DNA of 20,105 bases. Origin: a virus. Positions 1-6,434 of this stretch are shown one piece after another. How positions within the stretch are numbered: the stretch's first letter is position 1; the number at the start of each line of letters is the position of its first letter. The DNA lies in the IMG/VR virus record IMGVR_UViG_3300009180_000275, positions 1-20,105 of that record. One strand, given 5' to 3'. The position numbers were made by a program, and so were the translations under genes. The notes under the pieces were generated by a model that saw only the letters and a program-made list of their open reading frames with translations, was not told the DNA's origin and searched no databases.

Positions 1-28
1 GCTTAGGGAAGCGCAATGGCTTATGATG
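1..28 (+). promoter_or_regulatory. Promoter-like element, copy 1 (GGCTTATGAT core)
   Basis: TATGAT at 22-27 looks like a -10 box within the core GGCTTATGAT. The same core recurs at 4630-4639 (+) and 19142-19133 (-). From 1 to 28 this copy matches 4613-4640 at nearly every base. No convincing TTGACA-type -35 box is visible at the expected distance. Bases 1-10 (GCTTAGGGAA) look like the end of a preceding 18-nt unit that the window edge cuts off; the full tandem pair is seen in copy 2. The element precedes the rightward gene at 107. Confidence 0.6.
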
Positions 29-33
29 TGGGG

Positions 34-80
34 GCCGGGTGGCCCTTGCGGCTTGCACTACAGGGGGCGTCCCACCCGGC
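34..80 (+). promoter_or_regulatory. 5' leader hairpin, copy 1
   Basis: GCCGGGTGG (34-42) pairs perfectly with CCACCCGGC (72-80) across 29 nt. Inside, 43-48 (CCCTTG) can pair with 61-66 (CAGGGG) with one G-U, giving a two-tier stem. The stem starts 6 nt after TATGAT, so the transcript would begin at the hairpin. It ends 26 nt before the ATG at 107. Copy 2 (4646-4690) has the same geometry with a different but still paired stem sequence. Confidence 0.65.
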
Positions 81-106
81 ACCCATTCACCACAACCGAC
101 AGACTG

Positions 107-739
107 ATGAGCAAGCGTAACGACGAAACCGGCACTGGCTTGATTCTCAATATAGGATCTGGCCCTTTAAGAGTATTGCTTGTTTCAATGGCATTATGGA
201 AACCCGGAGGAGGTGGAGAGCTTCTTCAACTTGAAACATTATTAACGCAAGAAGATTTTAAAGAAGTGCGTAGCAATGATTTTTTAGACGTGACATTCAA
301 CGCAATTCGTGCTTTCGTAAAAGCTTCTGATTACGTGCTGTGTCCATTTTTTCGAGAAATGTTAACACGGGAAGTAGTTGCGACAAGCAGTGTAACGTTA
401 CCGCTTTTAGGACTGCGTTGGTACGATCCCGCGAAATGGTCTGAAGGGTTGTACGAATCCGACCCTGGGGCAAGAAGTATTTACTCAGCTCTTTTTGATA
501 CTGAAACTAGAAACCCTGACTTTGCCTTTAAGGCAATGGATGCCGAAGATATTGATTATCAACAAGGGGAGTCATGTTTGTATGCTGCAAAAATTCCATA
601 CATGCAAAAAGATATTGCCAAGCAATGCGGCTTTACCTGGGATCCAAATAGAAAATCTTGGGTGCGCTGTTTAGTGGCGGACGAAACGCACCTATTCCCG
701 TTTAAATGTGTTCCTCTTGAGGCTGACGAGGATTACTGA
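107..739 (+). CDS. Unrecognised protein with C-terminal DUF5710-like segment
   Basis: A protein of 210 residues. The start at ATG 107 (MSKRNDETGTG) is chosen because it follows a leader with the CACCACAACCGAC motif and lies 26 nt after the hairpin, as in the copy at 4717. An earlier in-frame ATG at 23 would put the hairpin inside the coding region. Residues about 156-189 (YAAKIPYMQKDIAKQCGFTW, then DPNRKSW) resemble DUF5710, a short domain with a conserved pattern of the type 'vPy.eKd.AK.lGa.WD...k.W'. That domain has no settled biochemical role and often sits in DNA-handling or mobile-element proteins. I do not recognise the rest. The gene is clearly more AT-rich than its neighbours from about 140 to 720, which suggests separate acquisition. 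It is first in a two-gene rightward cassette. Confidence 0.75.
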   Translation: MSKRNDETGTGLILNIGSGPLRVLLVSMALWKPGGGGELLQLETLLTQEDFKEVRSNDFLDVTFNAIRAFVKASDYVLCPFFREMLTREVVATSSVTLPLLGLRWYDPAKWSEGLYESDPGARSIYSALFDTETRNPDFAFKAMDAEDIDYQQGESCLYAAKIPYMQKDIAKQCGFTWDPNRKSWVRCLVADETHLFPFKCVPLEADEDY

Positions 740-785
740 AGTCAAAACCCAGCCACCACCCTCTAACTCACACCACCAACCGACC

Positions 786-1355
786 ATGACCGACTTCCGC
801 GCCTTGTGTGCTGAGCTGATAGCGGGCCTTGACGGTGATTGTTGTCCCGAAACTCAGGGAAATTATTACAGCTCTGAAGCAATGAACGCCATCACCCGCG
901 CTCGCGCCGCCCTGGACGAGCCGGAGGGGGAGGGGCCGAGTGATCAGGAACTCGCGAGCTTCCTGGCCGATCGGCACAGAGCGCGAATGGAGAGTGAATC
1001 GGCGTTTGGTTCTCCCGATTTTGATGGAGCCAAGGCCAGGACTGCTCGGATTGCCGATACCCGCGCCGCCCTCGCCCGCTGGGGCCGCCCTGCACCAGCG
1101 CCGAAGCCCATCCCGGTGAGCAAGCGGCTGCCGGAGGATGCCGACTGCCTGGTTATCACGGCATACGATGGGACTAGCAGCTTTGATGAACACTACTGCT
1201 ACCTGGCTAAGGAGTTCAGGCACTGCGGCCGGGTGCTATTGATCTGGGAATTAAAGCCGACATCGGCCTTGAAGCTGGACTTGCCTTTCACGTACTGGCT
1301 GCCGGCGTCAACTCAATTCCTGCCAACGGCGGTAAATCCTGCCCAACCGACCTAA
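786..1355 (+). CDS. Phage accessory protein, FRALCAEL start and C-terminal DUF551-like domain
   Basis: A protein of 189 residues. ATG 786 follows CACACCACCAACCGACC, the CA-rich leader type seen before many genes here. An in-frame start at 708 would overlap the previous gene and read that leader as protein. Modules in order: DFRALCAEL at the N-terminus (shared with the gene at 15447-14794), an ARAAL helix followed by EGEGPSDQEL (shared with 15447-14794 and 5132-5890), a charged helical middle, then PVSKRLPEDADCLVI...TYWLPAST. The last part matches the DUF551 pattern ('v.eRLPe.g..vL...thWlP') common in phage small proteins. Function of DUF551 is unknown to me. The stop TAA (1353-1355) overlaps the stop of the convergent gene at 1352, so there is no room for a terminator between them. 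Confidence 0.8.
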   Translation: MTDFRALCAELIAGLDGDCCPETQGNYYSSEAMNAITRARAALDEPEGEGPSDQELASFLADRHRARMESESAFGSPDFDGAKARTARIADTRAALARWGRPAPAPKPIPVSKRLPEDADCLVITAYDGTSSFDEHYCYLAKEFRHCGRVLLIWELKPTSALKLDLPFTYWLPASTQFLPTAVNPAQPT

Positions 1356-1792
1356 GACCCCGCCACCGCCATCTGGATGCGTTGCTGCAGCTTTTTGCCA
1401 AGCGGGAACACCGGGATCCCCGATACCTTCACCGTGCCCCTGACCGCATCAGTCCAGGGCCTGGCCGGGAGGATTGTGCCATTGCGCAGGCGGGCGCCTT
1501 CATGCACGGCGGTGGCGTAGCTGGCGCTCCAGCGGGCCTCCATCGTGTAGGGATCCGCGAAGGAGTAGGTGCCGCTTTGCCGCAGGGTGCCGATGTCCAC
1601 AATGTTGCGCGGGCTCCCGACCGTGCCCACGCGGCGCTTCGTCTCCCGTGGCCAGTTCCACGCCGAGGGGTTGAACGATGCTTGATAGCGACCGAACAAC
1701 TCAACCAGCGTGCTGCGACTGATCTCCTGCAGCATCTGGTTCATCTCCCCAGGGCCGGGGCCGGTGACCGTGGTTTCTACTCGGATGCTCAT
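1352..1792 (-). CDS. HK97 gp10-like head-tail/tail completion protein
   Basis: A protein of 146 residues. The C-terminal half has YATAVHEGARLRNGTILPAR followed by PWTDAV. This fits the HK97 gp10-like signature of a 'Y...vHeG' loop and a 'PARPf...a' segment. The N-terminal half is a small alpha/beta domain with a helix (MNQMLQEISRSTLVELF). Proteins of this family act in connecting the neck to the tail during virion assembly. It follows 2263-1796 with the junction TGA-acc-ATG, so it is probably translated together with that gene. The assignment rests on motif resemblance and position; a different minor virion protein is possible. Confidence 0.6.
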   Translation of the reverse strand: MSIRVETTVTGPGPGEMNQMLQEISRSTLVELFGRYQASFNPSAWNWPRETKRRVGTVGSPRNIVDIGTLRQSGTYSFADPYTMEARWSASYATAVHEGARLRNGTILPARPWTDAVRGTVKVSGIPVFPLGKKLQQRIQMAVAGS

Positions 1793-1795
1793 GGT

Positions 1796-2263
1796 TCAGA
1801 TCGCAGTGAACAGGGCGGCCTTGAACTTGTCCCCCAGTGCCTCACGTAGCTCGCTGCCGATCCCGCCGACTCCGAACGGGAACTCCAGGATTCGCAGCTG
1901 CCCCTGTTCGGCACCATCGGCCAGTGTGGGCAGCACGGTGAGGTCGGTGAGCACCGCCTGCCCTGTGGCCCCTGGCAGCATCCCAGCGGGCCTGTAGCCC
2001 GTCTCATCCCACGCGAGGGAAGTACCGGCCGCCAGCCAGCTTGCGGAGCCCAGCAGCGCCCAGCGGGTGATAAACCCTTCGAGCATCAGCGACCCAGCCT
2101 TCACCCCCGGTAGATCCTGCTCGCTCCTGCCCTGGGGCTTGGCGAACGCCTCGACCACCACCGCAGGGCCAGCAGCAGGCACCCCAGCACGGAAGTTCGT
2201 GATCGTCCCCGGCGGTGCCCACACCATCCGCAGGTTCGCGTATTCGGCGAAGTCGGTGGCCAT
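1796..2263 (-). CDS. Probable virion neck/connector protein, unrecognised
   Basis: A protein of 155 residues. Its ATG overlaps the previous stop by one base (TGATG at 2265-2261), and the next gene begins three bases after its stop. It is rich in Gly, Ala and hydrophobic residues, without membrane segments or Cys motifs. A central strand-rich part (RWALLGSASWLAAGTSLAWD) and a C-terminal helix (GIGSELREALGDKFKAALFT) can be seen. I do not recognise the family. The place between an unrecognised protein and the gp10-like protein, in what reads as a neck gene order, suggests a head-tail connector or stopper role. That is inference from context only. Confidence 0.6.
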   Translation of the reverse strand: MATDFAEYANLRMVWAPPGTITNFRAGVPAAGPAVVVEAFAKPQGRSEQDLPGVKAGSLMLEGFITRWALLGSASWLAAGTSLAWDETGYRPAGMLPGATGQAVLTDLTVLPTLADGAEQGQLRILEFPFGVGGIGSELREALGDKFKAALFTAI

Positions 2264-2757
2264 CAGCTACGAACCAGCGTTGCCATTCCGCTGCCGCTGC
2301 CGCTGACCGGTTGGATCCCCAGCGTCTGGAAGATCCGCCCTTTTAAGTCGGCCATACGTCCGCCGAGCACGGCGCCGGCCGTCCCACCAGCGCCGCCGCT
2401 CTCGTACTTCACCCGCAACAGGCTGGTATCCCATTCCAATACGTCGGCCTTCTTCTTCAGGTCGTCGCGGCTCAGGGTCTCTCCAGGGGTTGGGCCTTCG
2501 TAGCTCGCCGCATTGCCGAGGTGCGCCGTCCCGATCTCCACCTTCTCCGCGTAGTCCGCTTCCAGGTTCTCGACCTCGTCGATCCATTGTTGCACCTGGG
2601 TTACGGCAGCAGTGGAGGTGATCGCCACCCGGTTAAGGATCGTCGTTAGTTCGGTGAGGTTGGTCACCGACAAGGGCCAGCCCGCATAACTCCGAATCAG
2701 CTCACGGTCATCCCTTGGGGTGATCCGCCACAGGCTGTTAAGGACGGGGATGGTCAT
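2263..2757 (-). CDS. Probable virion-associated protein, unrecognised
   Basis: A protein of 164 residues. The N-terminal third begins MTIPVLNSLWRITPRDD. Residues about 33-75 look helical and coiled-coil-like (LTTILNRVAITSTAAVTQVQ, then QWIDEVENLEADYAEKVE). A Gly/Ala/Ser-rich C-terminal part follows (GGAGGTAGAVLGG, SGSGSG). I do not recognise the family. The position, transcribed ahead of two neck-like genes, suggests a structural role such as an adaptor. The ATG (2757-2755) shares two bases with the ATG of the rightward gene at 2756, so its promoter or ribosome site would have to lie within the opposing gene. Confidence 0.6.
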   Translation of the reverse strand: MTIPVLNSLWRITPRDDRELIRSYAGWPLSVTNLTELTTILNRVAITSTAAVTQVQQWIDEVENLEADYAEKVEIGTAHLGNAASYEGPTPGETLSRDDLKKKADVLEWDTSLLRVKYESGGAGGTAGAVLGGRMADLKGRIFQTLGIQPVSGSGSGMATLVRS

Positions 2758-2929
2758 GGCGTCGCACGATCTAGCCCAGGTTTCCAGGAAACCTCAGGCA
2801 GTCAGCGGTGACCCCGTGTACAACGACAAAGCAGGCAAGGGCATGGCAGTGGGCAAGGCTGGCAAGGGCAAAAAGCAGGCCATGCCGAAGAAGCCCAAGC
2901 CTGCCAAGGGCGGCATGAAGGCGAAGTGA
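2756..2929 (+). CDS. Small Lys-rich basic protein
   Basis: A protein of 57 residues from ATG 2756 (MASHDLAQVSRKPQAVSG). ATG 2750 in the same frame is an alternative that adds two residues. The C-terminal half is a run of Lys/Gly/Pro (KAGKGMAVGKAGKGKKQAMP, then KKPKPAKGGMKAK), typical of small phage basic or nucleic-acid-binding proteins. It fills an otherwise empty 172-nt gap between two minus-strand genes and ends one base before the convergent HNH stop. The strand is opposite to all neighbours from 4579 to 1352. No upstream promoter or ribosome site is evident. Low complexity means a chance reading cannot be ruled out, though the composition is unlike a shadow frame. Confidence 0.5.
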   Translation: MASHDLAQVSRKPQAVSGDPVYNDKAGKGMAVGKAGKGKKQAMPKKPKPAKGGMKAK

Positions 2930-3238
2930 TCAATCAGGGGCCAGCCAGCTCCTGATCCGCTCCTCCCTCGCGGCAGTGTGGAACGGCTGCGCGTGATACC
3001 AGGCCCACACATCACAGTGGTTTTTGCTGACGTTGCAGCCAGCACATGCCGGCACAAGGTTCGATCGCACCGTCATGCCCCCCTTCACCTTGGGGATCAC
3101 GTGGTCAAGCGTGATCTTCTCTGGCTCGCACCCGCAGTAGGCGCAGGCACCATCCCATGAATCGATGATCTCCCGTCTGAAGCTGTTTTTTGTGACACGT
3201 TTGGAAACAAGCTGAGATCCTTCAATCCGATAGGACAC
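2930..3238 (-). CDS. HNH endonuclease
   Basis: A protein of 102 residues. It shows the HNH/beta-beta-alpha-metal layout: CAYCG at about residues 33-37, LDHVIPKVKGG with the catalytic His, NLVPACAGCN with the second Cys pair, then a Lys/His-rich helix. This is the usual length for a stand-alone phage HNH nuclease that cuts DNA using a metal ion. The start is GTG (3238), preceded by the stop of the metallophosphoesterase as TAA-cac-GTG, so translational coupling is likely. It might be a free-standing homing-type nuclease or serve in packaging or host DNA degradation. Its distance from the terminase genes makes a packaging role less likely than for the other HNH gene at 12964. Confidence 0.85.
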   Translation of the reverse strand: MSYRIEGSQLVSKRVTKNSFRREIIDSWDGACAYCGCEPEKITLDHVIPKVKGGMTVRSNLVPACAGCNVSKNHCDVWAWYHAQPFHTAAREERIRSWLAPD

Positions 3239-3241
3239 GTG

Positions 3242-4387
3242 TTACTCGGTGAAGACCGGGAATGAACCAACGAACCCCAAGCGGCTGTGCAGGAACCTCA
3301 TACCCTGCTGCGGTCGCTCGGGCCTATAGCCCTGGCGGTGGCCATAAGGGGCGCAACCGGGAAGGCTGCCGTTACCGGTGGCCCTGCCGAAGCTCAACGT
3401 ATGAAAATGGCCGTGGAATGTGTTATCAGCTGGAATGCTCTGATCCAGGTTCTTTACGTGCTTGTCCACGTTCCACAGCGGACCAGCAGCACCTCCGTTG
3501 TACCTCACCGAATCGCCATGGAAGAACCTGATCCGCTTGCCGTAAACATCTAGGTAAAGGCAGTCGGCATCAGCGATCTGCCACACCAGGCGCGGCTGCT
3601 CCCTGTAGTGCCTCCTGAGGTTGTGATACATCAAATGAGCAAAGCTGTTCTCAGTGGCGTTGCTCTGCTGCTTCTTGGTGGTCCGGTCATGGTTGCCCAC
3701 GTTGCAGGGCACCATGATCCGCTCCAGATCGGAATGGGCGAGCAGGTAGTCAAAGCCCCGCACCAGGGCCAACTGGCACCGCACGATCTGCTGAGTAGTG
3801 GTCAGGGTTTGGTTCTGCACTGCGTCGTTGTGCAGCTCCCCTTCAATCATGTCCCCACCCAGCCAGACCACACCCTCGCGGATGGTCATGGTGTTGCGCT
3901 GGCCGTCGATGATCTTGAGGGCATTGCGGAACACCGCATCTAGCCGGTCGTCAAAGATGTCCGGGTTGAACTCGTTAAGATCGTTCACCGCTGATGGCTT
4001 GACCACCATCCCGCAGTGAATATCACTGATCATCAGGATCGGTGCCGCCTCCTCCCTCTCGGGATCCGCCGGTAGCTCGATGGTCCCCTGATCGAAAATG
4101 TCCCTGATCTCCAGGGCCGTGGTCAGGGCATCCTGCACCGTCTCCAGTTTAGCCAAGGCCCGCTCTGCCGATGCTTTGGCGTCCCTCACCTCTGCCCTGA
4201 GCCTGCGAGCATCAAGCTGGAGGGCTAGCAGCTCTTCAGAGGTGTCCGATCGCTTGCCGTTCGGGCACATGCCCGGCTTGCAAAAGGGGCGGCGGGTTCC
4301 GGCCTCGTCGTGCCATTCGATGGCGCTCTCTTCAATCCATTCCCGGCAGGAGCCGTTGCGGCGGCATTGGAATGTGCGCTCAGCCAT
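3242..4387 (-). CDS. Calcineurin-like metallophosphoesterase with N-terminal Cys cluster
   Basis: A protein of 381 residues. The phosphoesterase core shows the five metal-binding motifs in order: SDIHCG (121-126), GGDMIEG (177-183), GNHDR (231-235), FHGDS (289-293) and GHFH (326-329). These coordinate a dinuclear metal centre that hydrolyses phosphodiesters or phosphomonoesters. The first 45 residues carry C8, C14, C36 and C41, which could form a zinc-binding knuckle. A charged, probably coiled helix follows at about 50-95. The substrate cannot be told from sequence; nucleic-acid end processing or a nucleotide substrate is plausible in a phage. The ATG follows the previous stop as TGA-acc-ATG. 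An unusually long DNA-metabolism gene for this position between head and neck genes. Confidence 0.85.
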   Translation of the reverse strand: MAERTFQCRRNGSCREWIEESAIEWHDEAGTRRPFCKPGMCPNGKRSDTSEELLALQLDARRLRAEVRDAKASAERALAKLETVQDALTTALEIRDIFDQGTIELPADPEREEAAPILMISDIHCGMVVKPSAVNDLNEFNPDIFDDRLDAVFRNALKIIDGQRNTMTIREGVVWLGGDMIEGELHNDAVQNQTLTTTQQIVRCQLALVRGFDYLLAHSDLERIMVPCNVGNHDRTTKKQQSNATENSFAHLMYHNLRRHYREQPRLVWQIADADCLYLDVYGKRIRFFHGDSVRYNGGAAGPLWNVDKHVKNLDQSIPADNTFHGHFHTLSFGRATGNGSLPGCAPYGHRQGYRPERPQQGMRFLHSRLGFVGSFPVFTE

Positions 4388-4390
4388 GGT

Positions 4391-4579
4391 TCAGGCCAGC
4401 CTCTGCAGCCAGACCCGCGCACCCACGCCAATGGACCGCTCTAGCATCGAGACCACCTTGTGGGCGGTGCGTTGTGGCAGGCTCAGGGCCACATCACGCA
4501 GTACCTGGCGGGTGGCCTCTTCATCCCTGGCGCCAACGGTGGCGTGGAGGGTCAGGAACGCACGTAGATCAGGAGGCAT
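4391..4579 (-). CDS. Small helical protein, unrecognised
   Basis: A protein of 62 residues from ATG 4579 (MPPDLRAFLTLHATVGARDE). The frame stays open upstream to about 4870, but there it is antisense to the rightward gene at 4717 and crosses the promoter and hairpin module, so the short start is preferred. It consists of two or three amphipathic helices (EEATRQVLRDVALSLP, TAHKVVSMLERSIG) ending in VWLQRLA. No domain is recognised; a small DNA-binding or adaptor protein would fit. It is the first gene of the leftward run 4579-2930, is coupled to the metallophosphoesterase (TGA-acc-ATG), and diverges from the rightward cassette. Confidence 0.6.
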   Translation of the reverse strand: MPPDLRAFLTLHATVGARDEEATRQVLRDVALSLPQRTAHKVVSMLERSIGVGARVWLQRLA

Positions 4580-4604
4580 GGGGCCGTTGCGTTTCCTTAG
4601 CTTG

Positions 4605-4640
4605 CCGTAATGGCTTAGGAAACCGCAATGGCTTATGATG
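4605..4640 (+). promoter_or_regulatory. Promoter-like element, copy 2, with tandem 18-nt repeat
   Basis: Two tandem 18-nt units, starting CCGTAATGGCTTA (4605) and CCGCAATGGCTTA (4623), differ at one base over their first 13. The second contains the TATGAT -10-like box (4634-4639). No standard -35 box is seen. The region lies between divergent genes (4579 on minus, 4717 on plus), so the repeats could bind a regulator acting in both directions. Copy 1 at the left edge appears to have the same two-unit build. Confidence 0.6.
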
Positions 4641-4645
4641 GGCGG

Positions 4646-4690
4646 GCCGGAGGGTTTCCTGTTCTGCGCAGGGACCGTTGTACCTCCGGC
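4646..4690 (+). promoter_or_regulatory. 5' leader hairpin, copy 2
   Basis: GCCGGAGG (4646-4653) pairs perfectly with CCTCCGGC (4683-4690) across 29 nt. An inner stem, 4657-4661 (TCCTG) with 4669-4673 (CAGGG), forms with one T-G pair. The stem starts 6 nt after TATGAT and ends 26 nt before ATG 4717. All three distances equal those of copy 1, and the stem differences are compensated on both sides. Confidence 0.65.
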
Positions 4691-4716
4691 ACCCTCTTCA
4701 CCACCACCGACCGACC

Positions 4717-5097
4717 ATGCCTGAACCCGACTTTCGCGCCGCCCTGCAGCGGCTAGCCGATGCTGTTGACGGGTGGGAGATAGAGCCAGCAGCGGATGAC
4801 CCGCTGGCCATGGCCATGGATCACGCCCGTAAGCTACTGAAGACCGCCGACGAGGGCGAGAGGTTGTCATCTGGGAAGTTGGTCAGCGAGCGGCTTGACA
4901 AGCTTCTCGCCGAGGTTCAGCAAAGAGATCTTGAGCCTGTTGAGATCATCCTAGGAAGCCGTGCGTTTCAGCTTTATTGCAAAGAGAGGCACATATACAC
5001 CCCAGGTGGAAGATTACACAGTGGTCTTCATGGCCTTCCGGTAACCAAAAGCGACTCCGAAGCCGCTGAGTATGTTGCTATTGAATACCAGCAGTGA
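4717..5097 (+). CDS. Phage accessory protein, FRAxL-type start
   Basis: A protein of 126 residues. ATG 4717 is chosen because it lies at the end of the CACCACCACCGACCGACC leader, 26 nt after the hairpin. The N-terminus (PDFRAALQRLADAVDGWEIE) resembles the DFRALCAEL module of the proteins at 786 and 15447. A helical middle follows (HARKLLKTADEGERL, LVSERLDKLLAEVQQRD). The C-terminal part (GSRAFQLYCKERHIYTPGG, then AAEYVAIEYQQ) is less GC-rich and unrecognised. It is first in the rightward cassette 4717-6725. No function can be assigned. Confidence 0.75.
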   Translation: MPEPDFRAALQRLADAVDGWEIEPAADDPLAMAMDHARKLLKTADEGERLSSGKLVSERLDKLLAEVQQRDLEPVEIILGSRAFQLYCKERHIYTPGGRLHSGLHGLPVTKSDSEAAEYVAIEYQQ

Positions 5098-5131
5098 CAC
5101 CACGTAACCAACCCACTTGCCACCACCAACA

Positions 5132-5890
5132 ATGAACGACATTAAAGTTACGATCCGACGCTCAATGCCCGGCGATTATTCTGTAGACGTTACAGATGGT
5201 GAAAAATTGCTAACGGCAAATTCACTTTTCCTTAAACCGGGTGAAACCTACACGCTTAGTTTTCGGTCAGACGCGCGCGACGCAGACCAAGTGGAAGGGC
5301 CAAGCCTCGCCGATGTTGTTGAGTTGTGCGAAGAGTTTGGGTTTGTACCGGGCAGCAATGGCGCATTGCTTTGGGGTGACACCTTCCGTGAGCCACCTCA
5401 AGATCCTCTCCCAGTACTGCAAGAGATGGTCGCCGCCGCCATCACCCGCTGGCGTGCCCCGGCTGCTCAGCCCGCCGCTCAGCCGGTGGACGTGGCCAAC
5501 CTGAAGCGCTTGCCCGAGGGGGTGGACCCCTTTGCGCCTGGGGATCCCGACGCAGACAACATCCAGCGGTTGGCCCAGATCCTCGTAGAAGTGGATGGCA
5601 GGTACGACACCTATCTAGAAGACGCTCAAGCGATCCTGGCGCATCCTGGGTTCAGCGGCTGCCACGATGGCCCCGTGGCCTCGCCGGCACAGGGGGTGCT
5701 AGATGACCGTTATGAGTTTTCGGTCATCGATAGCGAAGACTGCGAGCAGGCTGGAGGCAGTGCGCTAACACTGAATGATGCAATCCGAGAGGGCCGTAAC
5801 TACCTTCGACAGTGCAACCAGGATGGCCCGCATAGGCTGGAATTGCGCCGCGTTCTAGTGTTGGATTGCTCGGAGCCCGCCAATGCCTGA
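5132..5890 (+). CDS. Modular accessory protein with EGPS-type helix module
   Basis: A protein of 252 residues. ATG 5132 follows GCCACCACCAACA; a TTG at 5117 in the same frame would translate that leader. Residues 1-52 (MNDIKVTIRRSMPGDYSVDV, LFLKPGETYTLSFRSD) form a short beta-rich, AT-richer part. From about residue 53 the composition becomes GC-rich: EGPSLADVVELCEEFGF, then PVLQEMVAAAITRW, matching a module in the protein at 15447 (EGPSFAEVDELCAEFGF, ILQEMIGASIARW). The C-terminal half (DDRYEFSVIDSEDCEQAGG, then LRQCNQDGPHRLELRRV) is unrecognised. The composition step suggests a joint between two sources. It overlaps the next gene by 8 nt (ATGCCTGA). No function can be assigned. Confidence 0.75.
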   Translation: MNDIKVTIRRSMPGDYSVDVTDGEKLLTANSLFLKPGETYTLSFRSDARDADQVEGPSLADVVELCEEFGFVPGSNGALLWGDTFREPPQDPLPVLQEMVAAAITRWRAPAAQPAAQPVDVANLKRLPEGVDPFAPGDPDADNIQRLAQILVEVDGRYDTYLEDAQAILAHPGFSGCHDGPVASPAQGVLDDRYEFSVIDSEDCEQAGGSALTLNDAIREGRNYLRQCNQDGPHRLELRRVLVLDCSEPANA

Positions 5891-6434
5891 CACCACCCCC
5901 AACCTCCCGCCCTGCCCGTTCTGCGGGAGCACCAGAGTCAGCATTGACGACTCGGTAGGAGGGGTTTTTGTATCTTGTGATTTATGTGAAGCACAAGGGC
6001 CGTTTGTTGAGTATCAGCAGGTGAACTATCCCGCAAGCATGCTTAGGTCAATTTCTGTTGCCCCTAATGGCGACGCTATAAATCCGCCGGTTACTGTTGT
6101 CGGTCAGAGTAACGAGGAGTACAAGGAATTACGAGAAAAAGCCACACGGGAAGCCCAAGCCGCCGCTATCGCTGCCTGGAACCAGCGCAGCGCCTGGCAG
6201 CCGATTGAAACGGCGCCGAGGGATGGGCGCAAAGTTCTTGCCTGGGATGGGAATAATATAGAGATCGCCTGGATGCGATCTATTCGCTATGAGCCAAGTA
6301 CTTTTAAGCCAGGCGTACCAAATCCACATAAGTTTTGGGTTTATACAGATGAGGAATTAACTTACTACGAATTTCTGCCCATCCTCTGGCAACCCCTCCC
6401 CAGCCCACCCATCACCCCCAACCCCCATGCTTGA
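5883..6434 (+). CDS. Lar-like restriction-alleviation zinc ribbon fused to DUF551-like domain
   Basis: A protein of 183 residues. Residues 1-103: CPFCGSTRVSI, then VSCDLCEAQGPF, and much later AAAIAAWNQR. This is the Lar/restriction-alleviation zinc-ribbon layout (two CxxC pairs, a 'GP' turn and 'AI.aWN.R'). Known members help phage or prophage DNA survive host type I restriction. Many relatives are of unproved function. Residues about 106-178: WQPIETAPRDGRKVLAWDG to LPILWQPLPSPP, a typical DUF551-like segment. Between the zinc-ribbon halves lies an insert of about 40 residues (QVNYPASMLRSISVAPNGDA) in less GC-rich DNA. The start overlaps the previous stop by 8 nt (ATGCCTGA). The anti-restriction role is inferred from family only. 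Confidence 0.75.
   Translation: MPDTTPNLPPCPFCGSTRVSIDDSVGGVFVSCDLCEAQGPFVEYQQVNYPASMLRSISVAPNGDAINPPVTVVGQSNEEYKELREKATREAQAAAIAAWNQRSAWQPIETAPRDGRKVLAWDGNNIEIAWMRSIRYEPSTFKPGVPNPHKFWVYTDEELTYYEFLPILWQPLPSPPITPNPHA

Noticed and set aside
1382-1849. Long plus-strand frame opposite the gp10-like gene
   Set aside because: It is antisense to a gene with a family signature and is made of Arg/Ala/Gly-rich shadow sequence; it has no leader motif.
3608-3943. Plus-strand frame inside the metallophosphoesterase
   Set aside because: It lies wholly antisense to a protein with five intact metal motifs and lacks any start signal.
4391-4870. Longer start for the 62-residue protein
   Set aside because: The extension is antisense to the gene at 4717 and passes through the promoter and hairpin; its translation is low-complexity.
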